10,403 bases of DNA from Lysobacteraceae bacterium (GTDB taxonomy: Bacteria; Pseudomonadota; Gammaproteobacteria; Xanthomonadales; Xanthomonadaceae): NCBI GenBank assembly GCA_017990865.1, contig JAGNNB010000072.1:1-10403 (forward strand). Direction: 5' to 3'. The translations under genes were made by a program, and so were the position numbers. The notes beneath the pieces are model-generated. The model searched no databases. It worked only from the letters and a program-made list of their open reading frames with translations, and was not told the DNA's origin. The first letter of the stretch is position 1, and every line of letters begins with the position of its first letter. Shown piece by piece: positions 1-6,176 of this stretch.

Positions 1-2
1 TG

Positions 3-1235
3 ATCGGCCAACCCGAATTGCGCGAGATGCTGATGCGGCCGGAACTGCGGCAACTGGCGCAGCGCATCACCGCACGCTATCACTTGCCGCCGCTGGACGA
101 AGCAGGCACCGATGCGTATCTGCGCCATCGGCTCACCACCGCGGGCGCGCGCCGGTTCCCGTTTTCGTCCGAGGCCGTGCGCCGCGTGCATCGTCGCAGC
201 GGCGGCGTGCCGCGTTTGATCAACGTCGTCGCCGAACGCGCCCTGCTCGCCGGCTTCGCGCACGATTTGTTGAGCATCGACGGCAAAACCATCGATCGCG
301 CCGCCGACGAAGCGCTTGCGCCGACCGCCGCGGACGCCGCGCCGCGCAAGCGTTACTGGCTGCAGTTCGCGGGTCTGGCCGCAGCGATCGCCGCATTCGC
401 GTTCGCGTTGACGCGCCTGCCGGCATCGGATTCGCCGACGCGCACGCAGGATGCGACCGACGCGCCGTCGACGAATACGAAGCCGCTGAATCCTGCGCCG
501 TCGTCGGTCTCGCCTTCGACAGCCTCCGCAAATACGGCGACAACGGCGACAACGGCGAACCGCAGCAGCGACGTCATCGGCGCCGACGCTTTGCTGCAGG
601 CGCTGCGCGCGGCTTCCGCCAAACCGACGCGGGAATGGTCGCCGCTGCTCGCCGGCTGGAACGCGCCCGCCGCATTGCGCGAAGTGTCGGCTGATGCCTG
701 CCCTGCCGTGCCGGCGCCCGGTTGGCGCTGCCTGCGCAGCCGCGCCACTCTTGATCAACTGCTGCGGATCGATCGCCCGGTCTTGTTGCGGCTGCGCACA
801 GAACCCCACGCGGCTTGGGCGCGCTTGATCGGCGCGAACGATCGTCGCGTTCGGCTCTCGCTCGATGGTCGCGTGCTCGACGTGGATCGCGTCGCGTTGT
901 CGAGCGTGTGGAACGGCGAATTTCTGGCGATTTGGCCGTCGCCCGAACGCTTGGAAGCGCGCTACGCCGCAGGCGAGCCGGCCGCGCGCGAGTGGGTGCG
1001 CGCGCATCTGCCCAATGACGCGCGCGGTGGCGATCTAGACGCGACATTGCGCGCATTCCAAACGCGATACGGCTGGCCGGTCGACGGCGCGCTGCATCCG
1101 GAAACGCTGTTCGCGCTCGCCGCGAGCCGCGCGGGCGTGCGCTTGTCGGTTCTGCCCAATTCGAGTCTGCCTGCTTCGAGTCGGCCTGATTCTGTTTCGC
1201 CAGCTACCGCTCCCACAACTTCCGTCGCGGAGTGA
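3..1235 (+). CDS. gspA: GspA/ExeA type II secretion ATPase, C-terminal part (5' end outside window)
   Basis: This is the C-terminal part of the AAA+ ATPase GspA/ExeA. With GspB it forms an inner-membrane complex that binds peptidoglycan and helps insert the type II secretin multimer. The frame is open from base 3, where it reads IGQPELREML, a typical segment after the Walker region of ExeA. The Walker A and B motifs therefore lie upstream of the window. The visible part holds the end of the ATPase lid (RSGGVPRLINVVAERALL), then one transmembrane helix at about 357-410. A Pro/Ser/Thr-rich periplasmic linker follows, then a domain with a Cys pair (CPAVPAPGWRC), and finally a peptidoglycan-binding-like repeat at about 1030-1120 (LRAFQTRYGWPVDGALHPET). 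The stop codon lies 3 nt before gspB, so the two are co-transcribed. The TTG at 18 is not a true start. Family assignment is firm; only the N-terminus is missing. Confidence 0.9.
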   Translation: MGQPELREMLMRPELRQLAQRITARYHLPPLDEAGTDAYLRHRLTTAGARRFPFSSEAVRRVHRRSGGVPRLINVVAERALLAGFAHDLLSIDGKTIDRAADEALAPTAADAAPRKRYWLQFAGLAAAIAAFAFALTRLPASDSPTRTQDATDAPSTNTKPLNPAPSSVSPSTASANTATTATTANRSSDVIGADALLQALRAASAKPTREWSPLLAGWNAPAALREVSADACPAVPAPGWRCLRSRATLDQLLRIDRPVLLRLRTEPHAAWARLIGANDRRVRLSLDGRVLDVDRVALSSVWNGEFLAIWPSPERLEARYAAGEPAAREWVRAHLPNDARGGDLDATLRAFQTRYGWPVDGALHPETLFALAASRAGVRLSVLPNSSLPASSRPDSVSPATAPTTSVAE

Positions 1236-1238
1236 ACG

Positions 1239-2078
1239 ATGTCGATCATTCTCGACGCCCTACGCAAATCCGAAGCCGCCCGCCGCCGCCATCAGGCGCC
1301 GGAATTGTTCGCCGAGATGCACGATCGCGCGCCCGCATCGCGCGCGCGGACGCGATGGCCGGTGTGGATGCTCATCGGGATACCCGGACTGGGCATCGGC
1401 GCGCTGGCGGTCGCGTTGTGGCTGATGACGCGGATGGCGACGGCGCCGTCAGCAACAGATACGCGAAACGCGGCGGGCGACGCGAGCGTTGTCGATGCGA
1501 CGACTATCGATACTTCCGCCGCCGACACGGTCGGCACGAATGCGGATATCGATAGCGATACCGCTTCGAAAACGCTGGCTTCGCCGCTCGATAGGCCACT
1601 CGATGCTCCGAACGCAGCGGCAACGGCAGCGACGACGCAAGCCGATCGAGCGCCGGTCGTGGCGCAGCCCGTGGTACCCGCGACTAGTACGGCAACCCGC
1701 GCAACGCCGATCGCGCCTTCCGTCGCAACACCGTCGATCCCCGCGCAGCCCAAACCCGTGACGGCGCCGATCGCGTCGCAAGACACCACGACGGTCGCGG
1801 CGACGACCGAAACCGCATCGCCGCCGGCGTTTCGCAGTCCCGGCAACGATGCGCCGATGGCGCTCGGTGATCTCGACGCCGACACCCGCAAACAGCTTCC
1901 GCCGCTGAAACTCAGCATGCACATGTGGCACGACGCCCCGGCGCAACGGTTCGTGATTCTCGACGGCCAACGCCTGCGCGAAGGCGACGTGATCGGCGAT
2001 GTCGTGGTGCAGCGAATCACCCGCGACGGCGCCACGCTGTCCTGGCGCGGTACAGCGTTGAAGATCGAGTGGCGCTAG
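1239..2078 (+). CDS. gspB: GspB, type II secretion assembly partner of GspA
   Basis: This gene encodes a 279-residue bitopic inner-membrane protein, the partner of GspA/ExeA in secretin assembly. It opens with the family signature MSIILDALRKSEAARRR, a short cytoplasmic segment. One transmembrane helix follows at about residues 42-65 (WMLIGIPGLGIGALAVALWL). Next is a long low-complexity Ala/Thr/Pro periplasmic linker (about 70-205). The C-terminal GspB domain (about 220-279) contains LKLSMHMWHDAPAQRFVILDGQ and ends LSWRGTALKIEWR. The ATG is chosen because a GGAG Shine-Dalgarno sits 6 nt upstream (1229-1232), overlapping the end of gspA, and because the signature N-terminus begins there. A hairpin with a T run lies about 80 nt after the stop. 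The linker composition varies between species; the two ends are diagnostic. Confidence 0.92.
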   Translation: MSIILDALRKSEAARRRHQAPELFAEMHDRAPASRARTRWPVWMLIGIPGLGIGALAVALWLMTRMATAPSATDTRNAAGDASVVDATTIDTSAADTVGTNADIDSDTASKTLASPLDRPLDAPNAAATAATTQADRAPVVAQPVVPATSTATRATPIAPSVATPSIPAQPKPVTAPIASQDTTTVAATTETASPPAFRSPGNDAPMALGDLDADTRKQLPPLKLSMHMWHDAPAQRFVILDGQRLREGDVIGDVVVQRITRDGATLSWRGTALKIEWR

Positions 2079-2157
2079 AGCATTTTCGGTTTAAGCGGTT
2101 GCGGGTTTTTGACCTCGTATAGCAGCAAGCCACAAGGATATTTCCAGACCCATCGGG

Positions 2158-2183
2158 CGGCGGGCAGGACGCCCGCCGTTTTT
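2158..2183 (+). terminator. Probable Rho-independent terminator after gspAB
   Basis: An 8-bp perfect GC stem (CGGCGGGC / GCCCGCCG) with a 5-nt loop (AGGAC) is followed by five T residues at 2179-2183. It lies 79 nt after the gspB stop, on the right strand to end gspAB transcription. The same hairpin may belong to a dispersed intergenic repeat, so its function as a terminator is inferred from structure and position. Confidence 0.6.
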
Positions 2184-2236
2184 CGATAGCGATTCGGCTG
2201 CGGGATTGATTTGTCGGGGAAAAGTGTTTTCTTTTG

Positions 2237-2342
2237 CCTGCTTTTCTTTGACTCACGCCATCCTGGCGCTCGCCCTTCGGGCCGCCGGCGGCGTTCGCGC
2301 GCGCTCCTGCGCGCGCAGTGCACGAGCAAAAGAAAAGCAGGC
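2237..2342. repeat. Fold-back intergenic repeat with 14-bp inverted arms
   Basis: A perfect 14-bp inverted repeat, GCCTGCTTTTCTTT at 2237-2250 and AAAGAAAAGCAGGC at 2329-2342, encloses about 78 bp of GC-rich sequence. That interior contains its own hairpins, for example CGCCCTTCGGGCC near 2272-2284. Open frames across it have no recognisable protein character. The arms resemble AAAGAAAAG-type intergenic repeats that recur in Xanthomonad-like genomes (from memory, not checked). It lies between the gspAB terminator and the MITE-like element. Confidence 0.55.
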
Positions 2343-2409
2343 CGCGCGCAAGCGCGAGAGCACTTGATCTTAGAGCCTGTTCAAAATCTTCCAGCGGGGG
2401 TGTCGCCCC

Positions 2410-2499
2410 CCTTCTCCCCGCAAGCGGTGCGTGTTCTTTTCCTTCTCCCCGCAAGCGGGAAACTTGCCTTTTCCCTTCTCCCCGCAAGCGGGGAGAAGG
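2410..2499. repeat. Three tandem CCTTCTCCCCGCAAGCGG units
   Basis: The 18-bp unit CCTTCTCCCCGCAAGCGG occurs exactly at 2410-2427, 2441-2458 and 2474-2491, with periods of 31 and 33 bp. The third copy is completed by GGAGAAGG to a full palindrome (2474-2499) with 12-bp arms around AA. The first two copies break off after GCGG. This looks like serial partial duplication of a REP-like hairpin inside the MITE-like element. Confidence 0.7.
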
Positions 2500-2633
2500 T
2501 GGCGCAACGCGCCGGATGAGGGGCAGGCGGTACGCTTGATTCGCGTGCTTCCACCCGGGCGCATCAAGCCGTACGAGAAAGGCGCCCCTCACCCGGCATT
2601 CGGCCACCCTCTCCCCGCACGGCGGGGAGAGGG
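2474..2633. repeat. Long imperfect palindrome built from two REP-like hairpins
   Basis: The segment 2474-2524 and the reverse complement of 2584-2633 are near matches over about 50 bp. Each contains a CTCCCCGC...GCGGGGAG hairpin, then GGTGGC (or its match), and each ends in GAGGGGC. The centre also pairs partly: GTACGCTTGAT near 2530-2540 opposes ATCAAGCCGTAC at 2563-2574. The RNA or single-stranded DNA could fold into one long cruciform-like structure. It has no coding character. Confidence 0.65.
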
Positions 2634-2789
2634 ATGAAGGAAGGTACCGGCGAAGAGCCGCCGATCCGCTCGGTAAATGCGCCCGGCGCATGCCTCTTCT
2701 GAGATTTTGAACAGGCTTAAGCTCGCCAGCGGCAAGACTTGAGCCAATCCTGAGTTACACATCCATCGCTGGAAACGCAACTTATCCAA

Positions 2790-3479
2790 TCAACAACCGC
2801 CCTCGCAATCGTATCGACGAAACAAATCGGCCAGCGTGCGCCCAGGCTCGTCGCGAAAGCGTTCGTCCAAAACATCCAGCGAACGGATGCGATCGACCCG
2901 GAAATTGCGGAAATCCTCGCGGGTTTCGCACCACGCCGCGAGCGTCCACACCTCGCCCCAGAAAAAGCAGGCCAACGGCCGCACCACGCGGCGACTCTCG
3001 GCATCGCTCAAATCGACGTATTCCAGCCTTAGCTTGAAGCGCAGATCGGTGGCGTTCCGCAATTGCGCGAGTCGCAAACGCGTCGGTGTGTCCGGGCGAA
3101 CGGCTGGCGCGTAGATCGACAGGCGCTCCGCGGCCGCGCGGTCGTCCGTCGACAGCACCGCGAGAATCTTCGACAACGCGTCTTCGGCACGCGCCGCCAG
3201 TTCGGTATCAATTCGCGACTGCGCCAATCGCACGCTCGCCACCAGCGCCTGCGCTTCGCGCGTGGAGAACATCAGCGGCGGCAATTCGTAACCGTTGCGC
3301 ATGCGATAACCGACGCCGGCCTCGCCTTCGATCGGCACGCCCTGCGCTTGCAGCGCGGCGATATCGCGGTAAATCGAGCGCAAAGACACGTCCATGCGCT
3401 CGGCGAGGAACGCGGCCGTCGTCAAGCGACGGCCACGAACGATCTGGACGATGCGGAACAAACGATCGGCGCGACGCAT
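2790..3479 (-). CDS. YafY-type HTH/WYL-domain transcriptional regulator
   Basis: The product is a 229-residue DNA-binding regulator. The N-terminal winged helix-turn-helix (about residues 1-57) includes RADRLFRIVQIV and the recognition region VSLRSIYRDIAAL. It is followed by GVPIEGEAGVGYRMRNGYELPPLMF, typical of the YafY/DeoR-like group. A WYL sensor domain (about 130-205) contains RFKLRLEYVDLSDAESRRVVRPLACFFW in overlapping form, then WTLAAWCETREDFRNFRVDRI. WYL domains are thought to bind a ligand or nucleic acid; the effector here is unknown. The ATG at 3479 is preferred over the TTG at 3494 because a GGAG lies 9 nt upstream of the ATG and the conserved MRRADRLF starts there. It sits 42 bp after the first VOC gene on the same strand, so the two probably form an operon. 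It is the obvious candidate to bind the palindromes at 3953 and 4419. Confidence 0.88.
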   Translation of the reverse strand: MRRADRLFRIVQIVRGRRLTTAAFLAERMDVSLRSIYRDIAALQAQGVPIEGEAGVGYRMRNGYELPPLMFSTREAQALVASVRLAQSRIDTELAARAEDALSKILAVLSTDDRAAAERLSIYAPAVRPDTPTRLRLAQLRNATDLRFKLRLEYVDLSDAESRRVVRPLACFFWGEVWTLAAWCETREDFRNFRVDRIRSLDVLDERFRDEPGRTLADLFRRYDCEGGC

Positions 3480-3521
3480 GGCGTCAAACTCCAACCGACG
3501 ATCGCGTCGTCGCTGCGCGGG

Positions 3522-3905
3522 TCATGCCGATGCGTGCAGACCGACGCGATTGCCTTCGCTATCGGCGAAATGCGCGAAGCAACCCATGCCTTCGGGCAAC
3601 TCCGTGCGCGGCAACACGATGCGCCCGCCGGCCGCGCGCACGCGATCCAACGCGACATCGAGCGAATCGCCCGCATTGAGATAGACGATGGCGCCATCGG
3701 CGCTGGGGCGAACGCCTTCGGCGGCGAACAGACAACCGCCGACACCGGCTTGGTCGTAGGGAAATACCGCGAGCGTCGTCGCCGGCCCCATCGCTTCGCG
3801 TCGCAGCGGCGCGTCGAGCACGATTTCGTAGAAGCCTTGCGCGCGATCCATGTCGGCGACGGGAATTTCGAACCAATTCAAAGCGTTTCGATGAGCATGC
3901 TGCAT
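3522..3905 (-). CDS. VOC-superfamily (glyoxalase-fold) protein
   Basis: This gene encodes 127 residues with a single vicinal-oxygen-chelate fold unit pair. It begins NALNWFEIPVADMDRAQGFYE (first beta strand and helix) and closes with GMGCFAHFADSEGNRVGLHASA, the usual end of PhnB/glyoxalase-like proteins. Such proteins are metal-dependent lyases, dioxygenases or resistance proteins; the substrate cannot be told from sequence. The ATG at 3905 is chosen over longer upstream frames because a GAGG Shine-Dalgarno lies 5 nt upstream and homology of the family starts there. It is followed by the YafY-type regulator gene after 42 bp. Its upstream region contains a 25-bp palindrome (3953-3977), 48 nt before the start, that also occurs ahead of the next VOC gene. 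Confidence 0.87.
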   Translation of the reverse strand: MQHAHRNALNWFEIPVADMDRAQGFYEIVLDAPLRREAMGPATTLAVFPYDQAGVGGCLFAAEGVRPSADGAIVYLNAGDSLDVALDRVRAAGGRIVLPRTELPEGMGCFAHFADSEGNRVGLHASA

Positions 3906-3952
3906 AGCGACCTCGTTCGGTAGCGGTGAAGGAAGCCGCAGCATGCGGTACC

Positions 3953-3977
3953 GCTGCTGACAGGGCGCGTCAGCAGC
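3953..3977. promoter_or_regulatory. Palindromic operator candidate, copy A
   Basis: This is a perfect inverted repeat. CGCTGCTGAC (3952-3961) and GTCAGCAGCG (3969-3978) are 10-bp arms around a 7-nt spacer. The 25-bp core matches the palindrome at 4419-4443 at 21 of 25 positions, with all differences but one in the centre. It lies 48-72 nt upstream of the VOC gene starting at 3905, where an operator would sit. The CTGAC half-site resembles a -35 box. Binding by the neighbouring YafY-type regulator is inferred from proximity. Confidence 0.6.
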
Positions 3978-4005
3978 GATGCGCGCCATCACGCAACGGA
4001 ATCGT

Positions 4006-4380
4006 TCACTCGCCCATGTAGCAGCAATTGAGTTTGTTGCCGTCGAGGTCGCGGAAATACCCGGCGTAGAAGCCCGGAGAACGTTGACCGGGCGCGCCTT
4101 CGTCGGTACCGCCCAGTGCCAGCGCTTTCGCGTACACGCGATCGACCTGTTCGCGGCTGGTCGCGTTCAAGGCCACCATCGTGCCGTTGCCGACGGTCGC
4201 CTTTTCCTTGTTGAAAGGATAGGTAATGCCCAAGCCCGCACCGTCCTTGCTGTTGCCCCAGGCGATGAAGTAGTCGGGTTCTTCCATAAAACGTTTGGCG
4301 CCGAGTTCGGCGAGCACCGCATCGTAGAAAGCGGCGGCACGGGCGAGGTCCGCGGTGCCGAGCGTTGTGTAAGCGAGCAT
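4006..4380 (-). CDS. VOC-superfamily (glyoxalase-like) protein
   Basis: The 124-residue VOC protein begins MLAYTTLGTADLARAAAFYDAVL and ends GFYAGYFRDLDGNKLNCCYMGE, the normal layout of a small single-chain glyoxalase/bleomycin-resistance-like protein. It is distinct from the VOC protein next to it; the two share only the fold. The ATG at 4380 has GGAG 7 nt upstream, and the family's conserved N-terminus starts there, so longer upstream frames are rejected. The last residues carry a Cys pair (NCCYMGE), common in this subgroup. The substrate is unknown. A palindrome at 4419-4443 lies 39-63 nt upstream and matches the one ahead of the other VOC gene, suggesting shared control. The gap to the next gene on this strand is 100 bp and contains that gene's own palindrome, so each VOC gene probably has its own promoter. 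Confidence 0.87.
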   Translation of the reverse strand: MLAYTTLGTADLARAAAFYDAVLAELGAKRFMEEPDYFIAWGNSKDGAGLGITYPFNKEKATVGNGTMVALNATSREQVDRVYAKALALGGTDEGAPGQRSPGFYAGYFRDLDGNKLNCCYMGE

Positions 4381-4418
4381 GTGAGGTCTCCAGTTGGGAA
4401 GCGACAGTCTGCGTCGAG

Positions 4419-4443
4419 GTTGCTGACAGCGGGTGTCAGCAGC
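4419..4443. promoter_or_regulatory. Palindromic operator candidate, copy B
   Basis: TGCTGACA (4421-4428) and TGTCAGCA (4434-4441) form perfect 8-bp arms around GCGGG. The 25-bp core agrees with the copy at 3953-3977 at 21 of 25 positions and has identical length. It lies 39-63 nt upstream of the VOC gene starting at 4380 and 55 nt before the divergent S4-protein gene, so it could affect either. It occurs at the same kind of position as copy A, which favours the VOC promoter. Confidence 0.6.
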
Positions 4444-4497
4444 CGCTCGGGCGGCTATGCTACGCCCGAAGCCTCTTCGGCGCCCGTGCGTACCCTC

Positions 4498-4728
4498 ATG
4501 TCCCATCTGCGTTTCGAACTCGACCGCGACCATGTCGAACTGCACCAATTGCTCAAACTCAGCGGGCTCTGCGATAGCGGCGGCGCCGGCAAGCATCTGG
4601 TCGCCAGCGGCGCGGTGCGTGTCGACGGCGCGATCGAATCGCGCAAGACCTGCAAAATCCGCGCGGGACAGCGCGTCACGCTGCGCGGCCCCGGTGGCGA
4701 CACGGTCATCGATGTGATCGAAGCCTGA
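4498..4728 (+). CDS. YbcJ-like RNA-binding S4 domain protein
   Basis: This is a 76-residue protein consisting almost wholly of one S4 RNA-binding domain. It contains VELHQLLKLSGLCDSGGAGK, then HLVASGAVRVDGAIESRKTCKI and RAGQRVTL, the usual S4 helix-turn-strand pattern. Size and layout match the YbcJ family (about 70 residues in Escherichia coli), thought to bind structured RNA; the exact target is not established. The ATG at 4498 is used because the domain starts within 12 residues of it. A GTG at 4486 in the same frame is an alternative, and no strong Shine-Dalgarno is visible for either. The gene is alone on the plus strand, divergent from the VOC gene and convergent with the ars operon. 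Confidence 0.83.
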   Translation: MSHLRFELDRDHVELHQLLKLSGLCDSGGAGKHLVASGAVRVDGAIESRKTCKIRAGQRVTLRGPGGDTVIDVIEA

Positions 4729-4820
4729 CGCCGATCCTTCGACCCGGCGATCGAATTCGATTGCGCGCTTTCGTCGACTGCGCTGCGTCGCCTACATGAT
4801 TCGTCGCCGAGCATCGCCGC

Positions 4821-5537
4821 TTAGATTTGCTTCGCGTTCGCGTCGGGCTCGATCAGCGCTCGAGCGAACGCCATCGCCGCAAGCGCGCCTGCGCATTGGG
4901 CCAACACGAAGCCGCCAACGTCCGCAAAGCGAATACCGGCGAACGTCTGCGTGAAGGCGCGCGCCAGCGTCACCGCGGGATTGGCGAACGAGGTGCTGGC
5001 GGTGAACCAATACGCCGCGAAAATATACGCGGCGACCAGGGCCGGTACCGCCTGCGGGCGATGCCGTACGCCGAAGAAAATCGTCGTCAGCAAACCGAAG
5101 GTCGCGACCGCTTCGCTGAACCATTGCGCGGCGCCGGTGCGCACGTGGTCGCCCGGCTGCCATAAGGCTTCGCCGAACATCGCGTGCGCGACCGCAACGC
5201 CGACGATCGCGGCGATCGCTTGCGTCGCGATGTACGCGAACAGCGGCGCCGGCAAACGCTCGCCGCGCAGACGCATCGCTGCGCTCACCACCGGATTGAA
5301 ATGCGCGCCGGAGAGCGGGCCGAGCGCGACGATCAGGACATACAAGCCACCTGCCGTCGCCGCGGCATTGGCCAATAGCGCGATCGCGTCGTTCCCTTGC
5401 GCCAAACGCTCGCCCATGATGCCGCTGCCCACCACGATGGCGAGCAGTGCGGCGGTGCCGAGAAATTCGGCAGCGAGCGCGCGCGACGCCGCACGCGCAG
5501 GCGTGGCATCTTGATGCACCGAACCCGCGCTGGTCAT
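4821..5537 (-). CDS. aqpS: MIP-family aquaglyceroporin in ars operon (AqpS-like)
   Basis: The 238-residue membrane channel has six predicted helices, at about residues 21-42, 52-71, 97-118, 136-156, 163-182 and 206-227. It carries the two half-helix boxes of the MIP family: SGAHFNPV at 76-83, with NPV instead of NPA, and the canonical NPA at 186-188. The selectivity-filter Arg is in NPAVTLAR (R193). Channels of this kind in ars operons, such as AqpS of Sinorhizobium meliloti, pass undissociated arsenite. Here the channel would let the product of ArsC leave the cell passively. The start ATG overlaps the arsC stop as ATGA and has no Shine-Dalgarno of its own, so translation is probably coupled. 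It is the last gene of the operon. The symbol rests on context; membership in the channel family is firm. Confidence 0.88.
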   Translation of the reverse strand: MTSAGSVHQDATPARAASRALAAEFLGTAALLAIVVGSGIMGERLAQGNDAIALLANAAATAGGLYVLIVALGPLSGAHFNPVVSAAMRLRGERLPAPLFAYIATQAIAAIVGVAVAHAMFGEALWQPGDHVRTGAAQWFSEAVATFGLLTTIFFGVRHRPQAVPALVAAYIFAAYWFTASTSFANPAVTLARAFTQTFAGIRFADVGGFVLAQCAGALAAMAFARALIEPDANAKQI

Positions 5538-6085
5538 GCGTCGCGCGCCGATTCGTTGGCGCTGTCGTTCGCCCGCTCATTCGCACCGATCTCGCGCAGA
5601 TGCTGTTGCACGACCAATCGTTCGAGCTTTTCGACCGGCAACGCCAGCAGCAATTCGACGCGACGACGCAATGCCGAGAACGCTTTCATGTAGGCATGGC
5701 GACGCGCGGATTCGTCGCCCTCCACCGCAGCCGGGTCGTCCACGCCCCAATGCGCGGTCATCGGCGAACCTAGCCACACCGGGCACGCCTCGCCCGCCGC
5801 GTTGTCGCAGACGGTGATGACGATATCCATCTGCGGCGCATCCGGACGCTCGAATTCGTCCCAGGACTTGCTGCGCAGTTTCGAAACGTCGTAACCCAGT
5901 CCGGCCGCCAATTCGGCCGCCATCGGTTGAATCGCGCCGCTCGGTCGACTGCCGGCGCTGTAAGCGACGAAACGCCCTTTGCCCAGCACGTTGAACAGGG
6001 CTTCGCCTATCACGCTGCGCGCGGAATTGCCGGTGCACAGCACCAGCACGTTGTAGGGGCGTGCGCTGTCGGAGCCTTCGCTCAT
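5534..6085 (-). CDS. arsC: Arsenate reductase, low-molecular-weight phosphatase type
   Basis: This 183-residue enzyme reduces arsenate to arsenite in the cytoplasm. The P-loop CTGNSARS (C17 to R23, a CX5R motif) is that of low-molecular-weight tyrosine-phosphatase-like ArsC. Two further Cys, C93 and C101 in TVCDNAAGEACPVW, sit like the redox pair of the thioredoxin-linked Staphylococcus-type enzyme. The general-acid loop is HWGVDDPA. The C-terminal extension after about residue 163 is polar (ANERANDSANESARDA) and probably unstructured. The ATG at 6085 has GAGG 9 nt upstream; the frame runs further upstream but through a pentanucleotide repeat. It lies 89 bp after arsI and overlaps the aquaporin gene by 4 nt. 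The thioredoxin link is inferred from the Cys pattern. Confidence 0.92.
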   Translation of the reverse strand: MSEGSDSARPYNVLVLCTGNSARSVIGEALFNVLGKGRFVAYSAGSRPSGAIQPMAAELAAGLGYDVSKLRSKSWDEFERPDAPQMDIVITVCDNAAGEACPVWLGSPMTAHWGVDDPAAVEGDESARRHAYMKAFSALRRRVELLLALPVEKLERLVVQQHLREIGANERANDSANESARDA

Positions 6086-6120
6086 GGATGATGTCCTCGA
6101 TGTTCGGTTGGCGGGTGCAA

Positions 6121-6176
6121 TGTGGTGTGGTGTGGTGTGGTGTGGAGCAAAGCGATGCGATGCGATGCGTTGCGTT
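6121..6176. repeat. Two adjacent pentanucleotide tandem repeats in the arsI-arsC gap
   Basis: TGTGG is repeated five times without error at 6121-6145. After six bases, GCGAT occurs three times (6152-6166), followed by GCGTT twice (6167-6176), the last unit entering the arsI stop codon. On the transcribed strand they read CCACA and ATCGC/AACGC. They lie in the leader of arsC, upstream of its Shine-Dalgarno, so copy-number change would alter the spacing between genes and not the protein. Confidence 0.9.

Larger units (their letters stand above)
2374..2717. mobile_element. MITE-like non-autonomous element with perfect 16-bp terminal inverted repeats
   Basis: The ends are AGCCTGTTCAAAATCT at 2374-2389 and its exact reverse complement at 2702-2717, giving a 344-bp unit. 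There is no transposase frame inside. TTA occurs just outside the left end (2370-2372) and again at 2717-2719, overlapping the last base of the right arm. It could be a 3-bp target duplication, but the boundary is ambiguous by one or two bases. The interior is almost entirely repeats: three CTCCCCGCAAGCGG units and a long imperfect palindrome. Short internally repetitive elements with IS-like ends are characteristic of MITEs mobilised in trans. Which IS family supplies the ends was not determined. Confidence 0.65.

Noticed and set aside
1292..2035. 247-codon minus-strand frame opposite gspB
   Set aside because: It is a shadow of the low-complexity GspB linker; gspB has both diagnostic ends and a Shine-Dalgarno.
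2410..2499. Three direct repeats that could be read as a short CRISPR array
   Set aside because: The spacers are only about 13-15 bp and low in complexity, the last copy completes a REP-like palindrome, there are no cas genes, and the repeats lie inside a unit with terminal inverted repeats.
2017..2691. Open frames across the intergenic region, up to 224 codons
   Set aside because: They run through inverted repeats and hairpins, have repeat-derived composition, and show no convincing ribosome binding site or domain.
3063..3923. 286-codon plus-strand open frame
   Set aside because: It is antisense to the YafY-type regulator and the first VOC gene, both of which have clear domains and ribosome binding sites. 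Long antisense frames are expected at this GC content.
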